A DNA stretch of 64,000 bases from Rhodococcus pyridinivorans (GTDB lineage Bacteria; Actinomycetota; Actinomycetes; Mycobacteriales; Mycobacteriaceae): positions 2,046,001-2,110,000 of the forward strand of contig NZ_FNRX01000002.1 in assembly GCF_900105195.1 (NCBI RefSeq), in the 5' to 3' direction. Shown piece after piece: positions 58,551 to 64,000 of this stretch. Within the stretch, counting starts at the first letter, position 1, and each line of letters opens with the position of its first letter. The notes below the pieces were generated by a model. The model worked only from the letters and a program-made list of their open reading frames with translations. It did not search any database and was not told the DNA's origin. The translations under genes were made by a program, and so were the position numbers.

Positions 58551-58608
58551 ATTCGATAATCGAATTCGAGATCCCTTGCGGTGAACCCGCATTCGAACGA
58601 GTATTCGA
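58551..58608. promoter_or_regulatory. ATTCGA-rich palindrome cluster with LexA-like box, whiB2 leader
   Basis: TTCGATAATCGAA (58552-58564), TCGAATTCGA (58560-58569) and TCGAACGAGTATTCGA (58593-58608) are palindromes within 58 bases. The last matches the mycobacterial LexA box TCGAAC-N4-GTTCGA at 11 of 12 fixed positions. It lies 57 bases before the ATG, downstream of the predicted promoter. Confidence 0.5.
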
Positions 58609-58665
58609 AGGATGGCAGCGGGTTGATCCCCGGTCATGATTCGGCGCTGCAGGTGAGGAGGGACA

Positions 58666-59013
58666 ATGGCCGGCGAGCGCGACAGCTTCGAGCTCACTCG
58701 AAGCGATACTGCAGTCGAGGCTGTCTGTGACTACCCGGACGTCGGGGTGCCCGTCCTGAGTTTGATCTCGGGATTCGGTGACCCAGCGGACGGCGAGGAG
58801 CAGTGGCAGGAGCGTGCGCTCTGTGCGCAGACCGATCCGGAGGCATTCTTCCCCGAGAAGGGTGGCTCCACCAGAGAGGCCAAGCGCATCTGCATGGGGT
58901 GTGAGGTCCGGGACGAATGTCTCGAATACGCTCTCGCTCACGACGAGCGGTTCGGTATCTGGGGCGGGCTCTCCGAGAGGGAACGCCGTCGCCTCAAGCG
59001 CGGAATAGTCTGA
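58666..59013 (+). CDS. whiB2: WhiB-family transcriptional regulator WhiB2/WhmD
   Basis: The 115-residue protein has the WhiB [4Fe-4S] ligands C53, C76, C79 and C85, the GIWGG turn and a basic C-terminal ERERRRLKRG tail for DNA contact. WhiB2/WhmD is needed for septation in mycobacteria. It is divergent from fbiA, as Rv3260c is from Rv3261. GGTGAGGAGGG precedes the ATG. Transcription is closed by a strong hairpin downstream. Confidence 0.95.
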   Translation: MAGERDSFELTRSDTAVEAVCDYPDVGVPVLSLISGFGDPADGEEQWQERALCAQTDPEAFFPEKGGSTREAKRICMGCEVRDECLEYALAHDERFGIWGGLSERERRRLKRGIV

Positions 59014-59067
59014 CGAGGAGTTCGGCCCGGTACGGGGAGTGCGGGACCGAGTGAAACACCGAATCGG

Positions 59068-59120
59068 ATGACGAAGGCCGGGTTGCGGCCGTGGGGGACG
59101 AGCAACCCGGCCTTCGTCAT
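59068..59120. terminator. Bidirectional terminator, 19-bp perfect hairpin
   Basis: Arms 59068-59086 and 59102-59120 are perfect 19-base reverse complements (ATGACGAAGGCCGGGTTGC) around a 15-base loop. The hairpin sits between whiB2 (plus) and the convergent 59137 gene. It is the strongest stem-loop seen in the window. Confidence 0.9.
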
Positions 59121-59136
59121 GTATCCGGAACGTTTC

Positions 59137-59631
59137 TCAGTCCTCGTCGTCCTCGTCGAGTGTCGGATCCACCACTTCCGGTTCGACGCCGAGATAGGTG
59201 GCCACCTGGTGCACGAGGACGTCGTGCACCAGATCCGTCAGATCGTCCGGATCCTTCGCGCGCACCTCGAGAGGTCGGCGGAACAACACGATCCGCGCCC
59301 GGGTGGCAGCGCCTCGTCGATCGATCCCCGCCGGCACGAGCCGGGACAGCGGCACCGGCCCGTCGGCAACCACCTCGTCCGGCCAGTTGACCGAGTCGGG
59401 GTCGCGTGCCCGGATCTTCGGGACCTCGTCGACGGCGATGTCGAGTTTGGTGAGGCGGTCGTGCCAGCGCGCGTCGATCGGCGCGAACGCCCCCAATACG
59501 AGCAGGTCGAATTTCTCTGCGCGTGTCTTCCACGCCGGCAGGCTCTGCGGGAACAGGGGACCGCGGATTCCCCTGCCGCGGCGTGCCACGGCACGGGACG
59601 ACACAGGGCGGGAACGTCGTGCGCGGACCAT
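59137..59631 (-). CDS. Minimal zincin-like metallopeptidase family protein (Rv3259 homologue)
   Basis: The 164-residue protein has a basic N-terminus, then the conserved VPAGIDRRGAATRARIVLFRR segment (in two parts) and DLTDLVHDVLVHQVATYLGVEPEVVDP. The usual HExxH of this minimal metallopeptidase family appears as HDVLVH here, with Asp in place of Glu after the first histidine, so catalytic activity is doubtful. An acidic C-terminal tail (DEDDED) follows. Homologous to Rv3259. Confidence 0.8.
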   Translation of the reverse strand: MVRARRSRPVSSRAVARRGRGIRGPLFPQSLPAWKTRAEKFDLLVLGAFAPIDARWHDRLTKLDIAVDEVPKIRARDPDSVNWPDEVVADGPVPLSRLVPAGIDRRGAATRARIVLFRRPLEVRAKDPDDLTDLVHDVLVHQVATYLGVEPEVVDPTLDEDDED

Positions 59632-59718
59632 GCCATGGACACTACGACACGAAAATCGCTCCACCCTTTCGGTGTGTCCGAATAGTCCTGGCGCGTCCGG
59701 CGCGCTACGCTCCCAGTC

Positions 59719-60114
59719 GTGAGAACACTGCGTCGATGCTGCCGGCCTGGGTGCAAGAACCCTGCTGTTGCGACGCTGACCTACGTGTACTCGGACTCCA
59801 CTGCCGTTGTCGGTCCCCTGGCGACCGTCGCGGAACCGCACTCGTGGGATCTCTGCGAGATGCACGGTTCGCGCATCACGGCACCCAAGGGCTGGGAACT
59901 CGTCCGATACGAGGGAGCGTTCTCGTCGGCCACCCCCGACGAGGACGATCTGACCGCCCTCGCCGAGGCCGTACGCGAGGCCGGCCTGGGGGAGCGTTCC
60001 CGTTCCGACGCGAGCGACGACGACGCCGAGCAACCCCAACGGGCCGTCGTGCCTCCCACCGCACGCACCGGCCGACGCGGTCACCTGCGTGTTCTTCCCG
60101 ATCCCACGTCCTGA
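59719..60114 (+). CDS. DUF3499 family protein (Rv3258c homologue)
   Basis: The 131-residue protein has a zinc-ribbon-like arrangement: CCRPGC at residues 7-12 and CEMHG near residue 46. It continues with APKGWELVRYEG and an acidic tail. It matches the actinobacterial DUF3499 family and is always near pmm. GTG start at 59719, 87 bases from the divergent Rv3259-like gene. Function unknown. Confidence 0.87.
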   Translation: MRTLRRCCRPGCKNPAVATLTYVYSDSTAVVGPLATVAEPHSWDLCEMHGSRITAPKGWELVRYEGAFSSATPDEDDLTALAEAVREAGLGERSRSDASDDDAEQPQRAVVPPTARTGRRGHLRVLPDPTS

Positions 60115-60190
60115 GCCGTTCGCACTAGGCTGAGCGAGTGCGATGTCGCGGAGGACGGTATCGCACGAGTCGAGTTCAGGAGCTAATACA

Positions 60191-61561
60191 GTGGCGAGAG
60201 CTGCCGAGTCGGTGTCAGCAGTCATCAAGGCCTACGACGTACGGGGTGTCGTCGGAGAGCAGATCGACGAAGAGTTCGTCCGCGAGGTCGGAGCGTCGTT
60301 CGCACGCCTGTTGCGCAGTGAGGGCAGCGCGGACCGTGTGGTGATCGGGCACGACATGCGCGCCTCGTCCCCCTCGCTCTCGCAGGCCTTCGCCGACGGG
60401 GTCACCGCCCAGGGACTCGACGTGGTGCTGATCGGCCTCGCATCCACCGACCAGCTCTACTTCGCGTCGGGCCTGCTCGACGCACCCGGCGCGATGTTCA
60501 CGGCCAGCCACAATCCCGCGAAGTACAACGGCATCAAGCTCTGCCGTGCCGGTGCCAAGCCCGTCGGTCAGGACACCGGTCTGGCGCAGATCTCCGCCGA
60601 CCTCGTCGAGGGGGTGCCCGCCTACGACGGCGAGCGCGGCAACATCACCGAGCAGGACGTCCTCGAGGACTACGCCTCGTTCGTCCGCGGCCTGGTCGAT
60701 CTCGCGGAGATGCGTCCGCTGAAGGTGGCGGTCGACGCCGGCAACGGCATGGGAGGCCACACCGTCCCCGCCGTCTTCGGTGCCCTGCCCGTCGATCTCG
60801 TGCCGCTGTACTTCGAACTCGACGGCACCTTCCCGAACCACGAGGCCAACCCCCTCGACCCCGCCAACCTCGTCGACCTCCAGCGTCTGGTCGTCGAGTC
60901 CGGTGCCGACGTGGGCCTGGCCTTCGACGGCGACGCCGACCGCTGCTTCGTCGTCGACGAGCGCGGCGAGCCGGTCACCCCGTCCGCGGTCACGGCGCTC
61001 GTCGCCGCCCGCGAACTCGCCAAGGAACCCGGCTCGACGATCATCCACAACCTCATCACCTCGCGCGTGGTGCCCGAACTCGTCGCCGAGCAGGGCGGCA
61101 AGCCGGTGCGCACCCGGGTCGGGCATTCGTTCATCAAGCAGCAGATGGCCGAGACCGGTGCCGTCTTCGGCGGGGAACACTCGGCGCACTACTACTTCCG
61201 CGACTTCTGGGGTGCCGACTCCGGCATGCTCGCGGCGCTGCACGTCCTCGCCGCACTCGCCTCGCAGGACGGTCCGCTCTCCGAGTTGATGAGCTCCTAC
61301 AACCGGTACGCGGCGTCGGGCGAGATCAACTCGACGGTCGCCGATGCTGCCGAGCGCACCGAGGCCGTCGTCGCGGCGTTCGAGGACCGCGCGGTATCGA
61401 TCGACCGGCTCGACGGTGTCACCGTCGACCTGCCCGACAACGCATGGTTCAACCTGCGTGCGTCCAACACCGAGCCGTTGCTGCGGCTCAACGTGGAGGC
61501 CCGCACGGACGGTGAGGTCGAGGCATTGGTGAAGGAGATCCTTTCCGTCGTTCGTGCGTAG
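60191..61561 (+). CDS. manB: Phosphomannomutase / phosphoglucomutase
   Basis: The 456-residue enzyme has the phosphoserine loop FTASHNP (S106), the metal loop DGDADRCF, the sugar loop GEHSAHYYF and the phosphate loop RASNTEPLLRL. It converts mannose-6-phosphate to mannose-1-phosphate for GDP-mannose. CAGGAG is 8 bases before the GTG at 60191. Homologous to Rv3257c (manB/pmmA). Confidence 0.94.
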   Translation: MARAAESVSAVIKAYDVRGVVGEQIDEEFVREVGASFARLLRSEGSADRVVIGHDMRASSPSLSQAFADGVTAQGLDVVLIGLASTDQLYFASGLLDAPGAMFTASHNPAKYNGIKLCRAGAKPVGQDTGLAQISADLVEGVPAYDGERGNITEQDVLEDYASFVRGLVDLAEMRPLKVAVDAGNGMGGHTVPAVFGALPVDLVPLYFELDGTFPNHEANPLDPANLVDLQRLVVESGADVGLAFDGDADRCFVVDERGEPVTPSAVTALVAARELAKEPGSTIIHNLITSRVVPELVAEQGGKPVRTRVGHSFIKQQMAETGAVFGGEHSAHYYFRDFWGADSGMLAALHVLAALASQDGPLSELMSSYNRYAASGEINSTVADAAERTEAVVAAFEDRAVSIDRLDGVTVDLPDNAWFNLRASNTEPLLRLNVEARTDGEVEALVKEILSVVRA

Positions 61562-61708
61562 GCGGAGGGACAACGGGAATAATCGAAGTGCCGGGACAGG
61601 TCGTGCCGGTGTCGGTTCGGCGGAGCACCGATCTCGGGTCGGTGGCCCCACCGGGCCCTGTCAGCCGGCTCGCCGAGGTCGCGGCGGCGGAAGGAAGGTG
61701 ATGCGGTC

Positions 61709-62794
61709 GTGACGGCACCCTCACCGCTGTTCGACTTCGACGATGCGGGCGGTGTTCTCGCCGCCGATGTCGACGGCATCCTCAGGAGCGCGGCCCTCGG
61801 CGGCGCCCAGATCCGCGCGGTCGCCGCGGCGGTCGACGAAGGTCTGCTCGGCCGGCTCACCGACATGCACCCCCGCAGTGTGGTCTTCGTCGGCACCGAC
61901 GCCCGCGCCCGCTCGGCCGCGGAACTGGTCGTCGCGATGTTCGGTGGGCAGGCCGGTGTACCGCTGATCTCCGCGCCGACCACACCGCCGTGGGTCGGCG
62001 CGCTCGATGTCGTGGTGGTCTCGGGAAACGACGCCGGCGATCCAGAGCTGGCGCGCAGCATCGACGCCGGACTGCGTCGCAGCGCTGAGGTCGTCGTCGA
62101 CGCCCCCGACGAAGGTCCGGTGCGGGCGGTCTCGGCCGGTCGCGCGATGTTGTTGCCGCCGCGCGTCCGGGTCCAGACCCGGTACGTGCTCGCCCGGCAC
62201 GTCGCGGTGTTCTGTGCGGTGCTCGGCGTGTTGCAGCGCGCCGTCCGGATCACCGGTGTCCCGCCGCTCGCCGAGGTCGCCGACACGGCCGACGAGGAAG
62301 CGGCGCGCAATCATCCGGCGAACGAGGTCTTCCACAATCCCGCAAAGTCGCTCGCGGTGCGCATGCAGTCGCGTCGCGTGGCGTTCGCGGGAGACTCCGC
62401 CGCGACGACGGTGCTCGCACGGCACGCGTCGGAGGCCCTGCTCCAGGAGGCGGGTGTGGTCGCCGGCGCTGCGGCACTGAGCGACGTGCTGGTCGCGCGC
62501 GACCGGCTCACGAATGTGGTCACCGCGAGCGGTGAGAACTACGACCCGTTCTTCCACGACGAGGAACTGGACGGACCGGCGCCGATCGCACCGGCACGGG
62601 TGTTCGTGCTCAGCACCGACCCCGACCGCTCGGCGGCGCAGCGCAGGACGGCGGCACTTCCGGATGTGGAATTGATGTCCGTGATCGGAGAATTCGAATC
62701 GAGCACGGTTCCGACCGTGCTGGAACAGGTGGCAGTGTTGACCGTCCGCACAGAGATGGCGGCCGCATATCTCGGATTGGCAGGGGGGAGATAG
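61709..62794 (+). CDS. TobH-like / SIS-domain protein (Rv3256c homologue)
   Basis: The 361-residue protein resembles the phosphosugar-isomerase (SIS) domain proteins of this cluster: an N-terminal sugar-binding half (VVFVGTDARARSAAELVVAM, LDVVVVSGNDAGDPEL) and a second half (VAFAGDSAATTVLARHASEAL). It lacks clear catalytic residues of PGI/PMI. It lies between pmm and manA and its stop overlaps manA by one base, so it is expected to act in mannose metabolism. GTG start. Confidence 0.82.
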   Translation: MTAPSPLFDFDDAGGVLAADVDGILRSAALGGAQIRAVAAAVDEGLLGRLTDMHPRSVVFVGTDARARSAAELVVAMFGGQAGVPLISAPTTPPWVGALDVVVVSGNDAGDPELARSIDAGLRRSAEVVVDAPDEGPVRAVSAGRAMLLPPRVRVQTRYVLARHVAVFCAVLGVLQRAVRITGVPPLAEVADTADEEAARNHPANEVFHNPAKSLAVRMQSRRVAFAGDSAATTVLARHASEALLQEAGVVAGAAALSDVLVARDRLTNVVTASGENYDPFFHDEELDGPAPIAPARVFVLSTDPDRSAAQRRTAALPDVELMSVIGEFESSTVPTVLEQVAVLTVRTEMAAAYLGLAGGR

Positions 62795-64000
62795 TGCACC
62801 GACTCGAAGGTGCGGTGCGCTCGTACGCCTGGGGATCGCGGACCGCGATCGCCACCCTGCGTGGCCGCAATGTGCCGTCCCATCATCCCGAGGCCGAGTT
62901 GTGGCTCGGTGCGCACCCGGCCGATCCCGCCAGGCTGGTGGATCCGGACGGCGACGAGCACTCGCTGCTCGACGTGTTGTCGGCCGATCCGCAGCGACAC
63001 CTCGGTGATCGCACGGTGGGGGCGTTCGGTCCCCGCCTGCCCTTCCTGCTCAAGCTACTGGCGGCGGAGGAGCCGCTGTCGCTGCAGGCGCATCCCAGCG
63101 CCGGCCAGGCGGCCGAGGGCTTCGCTCGTGAGGAAGCACTCGGCATCCCGATCGACTCGCCCGTCCGTAACTACAAGGACGCCAGCCACAAGCCCGAACT
63201 CGTGGTGGCGCTGACCCGGTTCGAGGCCCTGGCCGGCTTCCGTGACCCGAAACGGACCGTGGAGCTGTTCGAGGCGCTCGCCGTGCCGGAACTCGACCCC
63301 TATGTGGGACTGCTCGCGGGCCAACCCGATTCGAGCGGTCTGCGGGCGCTGTTCACCACCTGGATCACGTTGCCCCCGCCCGCTCTCGCAGCGTTGCTGC
63401 CGCGTGTGCTCGACGGTTGCGTCACCTATCTCGCGGCCGGACGGGACGGCGAACGCGATTTCGTTCCGGAGGTACGCACGGCCCTGCAGCTGGCGGATTT
63501 CTATCCCGGCGACGCCGGAGTGCTCGCCTCGCTGCTGCTCAACCGCATCACCCTGCAGCCGGGCGAGGGCCTGTACCTCGACGCGGGAAATCTGCACGCC
63601 TACCTGCACGGCATGGGTGTCGAGGTCATGGCGAACTCCGACAACGTGCTGCGCGGTGGTCTCACCCCGAAGCACGTGGACGTGCCCGAACTGCTGCGGG
63701 TGCTCGACTTCGGTGCGGCCTCGGTGCCGATTCTCGAAGCCGTGCCGGAGGCCCCGGCGGAGACCGGGTCGGGGCAGAGTCCGATCGAACGCCGCTACCG
63801 CACCCCGGCACCGGAGTTCGCGTTGTCCCGCATCGATCTCGGCGCGGGCGACGCCCTCGGGGTCGGTGCCGACGGACCACAGATCCTGCTGTGCACCGCA
63901 GGCGATGCCCGCGTCGAGTGCGACGGCGAGTCGGTGACGCTGAGGCCCGGCGACTCGGCGTGGTTGTCGGCGTGCGACCGGAATCCGACCGTCCACGGTT
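62794..64000 (+). CDS. manA: Mannose-6-phosphate isomerase, class I (partial, 3' end beyond window)
   Basis: The first 402 residues are present, with the start GTG overlapping the stop of the preceding gene by one base. Zinc ligands appear in SLQAHPS (Gln and His), in HKPELVV (Glu) and in GNLHAYLHG (His), as in type I PMI. The C-terminal cupin domain is nearly complete (LRPGDSAWL). The frame is open at the window edge. It interconverts fructose-6-phosphate and mannose-6-phosphate and completes the mannose activation set with pmm and manC. Homologous to Rv3255c. Confidence 0.94.
   Translation, partial: MHRLEGAVRSYAWGSRTAIATLRGRNVPSHHPEAELWLGAHPADPARLVDPDGDEHSLLDVLSADPQRHLGDRTVGAFGPRLPFLLKLLAAEEPLSLQAHPSAGQAAEGFAREEALGIPIDSPVRNYKDASHKPELVVALTRFEALAGFRDPKRTVELFEALAVPELDPYVGLLAGQPDSSGLRALFTTWITLPPPALAALLPRVLDGCVTYLAAGRDGERDFVPEVRTALQLADFYPGDAGVLASLLLNRITLQPGEGLYLDAGNLHAYLHGMGVEVMANSDNVLRGGLTPKHVDVPELLRVLDFGAASVPILEAVPEAPAETGSGQSPIERRYRTPAPEFALSRIDLGAGDALGVGADGPQILLCTAGDARVECDGESVTLRPGDSAWLSACDRNPTVHG

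Overview
The window is a high-GC chromosomal segment whose gene content and order match the conserved core of the Mycobacteriales. Read left to right, the backbone runs parallel to the M. tuberculosis block Rv3306c to Rv3255c in reverse: amiB1/amiA1, Rv3304, lpdA, glpD2, nei/lhr, pcd/lrpA/lat, accA3, sufE/sseA, maf, accE5/accD5, birA, the Rv3278c and Rv3277 homologues, purK/purE, TIGR03089, cpsA-type LCP, rmlD/wbbL/manC, fbiB/fbiA, whiB2, the Rv3259 and Rv3258c homologues, pmm, tobH-like and manA. Gene style, intergenic distances and inserted genes suggest Rhodococcus or a close relative. The genus is inferred from memory of synteny, not from a search. No rRNA, tRNA, CRISPR array, insertion sequence or prophage was recognised.

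Region by region. 1-5208: two M20 amidohydrolases (the first cut by the window edge), then an inserted ferric-iron ABC operon (lipoprotein, double permease, ATPase) behind a near-consensus IdeR/DtxR box. 5221-10701: gamma-glutamylcyclotransferase, LpdA-type flavoprotein, and divergent glpK and glpD for glycerol use. 10753-20671: a small membrane protein; a DUF2236/MpaB-type gene broken by two frameshifts, facing a TetR regulator across a perfect 18-bp-arm palindrome; DNA repair genes nei and lhr; a GlcD-type flavin oxidase; a Rho-N-like small protein. 20696-24119: the lysine-to-aminoadipate module pcd/lrpA/lat. 24168-29062: an accessory block holding a PtpB-like phosphatase, a four-gene overlapping operon that looks like a type VII secretion substrate pair with a glycine-zipper effector candidate, and a VanZ/DUF1707 cluster. 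In mycobacteria the sigF/rsbW genes lie in this interval.

29191-38740: acyl-CoA carboxylase genes (accA3, accE5, accD5) with biotin ligase, interrupted by a stand-alone condensation-domain acyltransferase, sufE/sseA, a truncated globin and maf. 38858-48613: an OmpR-type two-component pair, GtrA, purK/purE, then a NarL-type two-component pair followed by a LolD/FtsX-type ABC exporter. 48783-64000: cell-envelope and cofactor genes. These are an LCP ligase, rmlD, wbbL and mannose-1-phosphate guanylyltransferase for the rhamnosyl linker and GDP-mannose; fbiA/fbiB for coenzyme F420; whiB2 for cell division; and pmm/manA for mannose activation. rmlD/wbbL/manC supply arabinogalactan linker and nucleotide sugars, and pmm/manA feed the same GDP-mannose pool.

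The best candidate for an undescribed system is the operon at 25002-27667: a YxxxD-bearing ESX-like partner, a WxG protein whose C-terminus is a long GxxxG zipper, and a membrane protein in the position of an immunity factor. Other notable signals are the palindromic operator at 12222-12267 that contains the start codon of the broken gene, a LexA-like box in the whiB2 leader, an inverted repeat between lrpA and lat, and two short tandem arrays that share a core sequence. Nearly all gaps between genes are under 300 bases.
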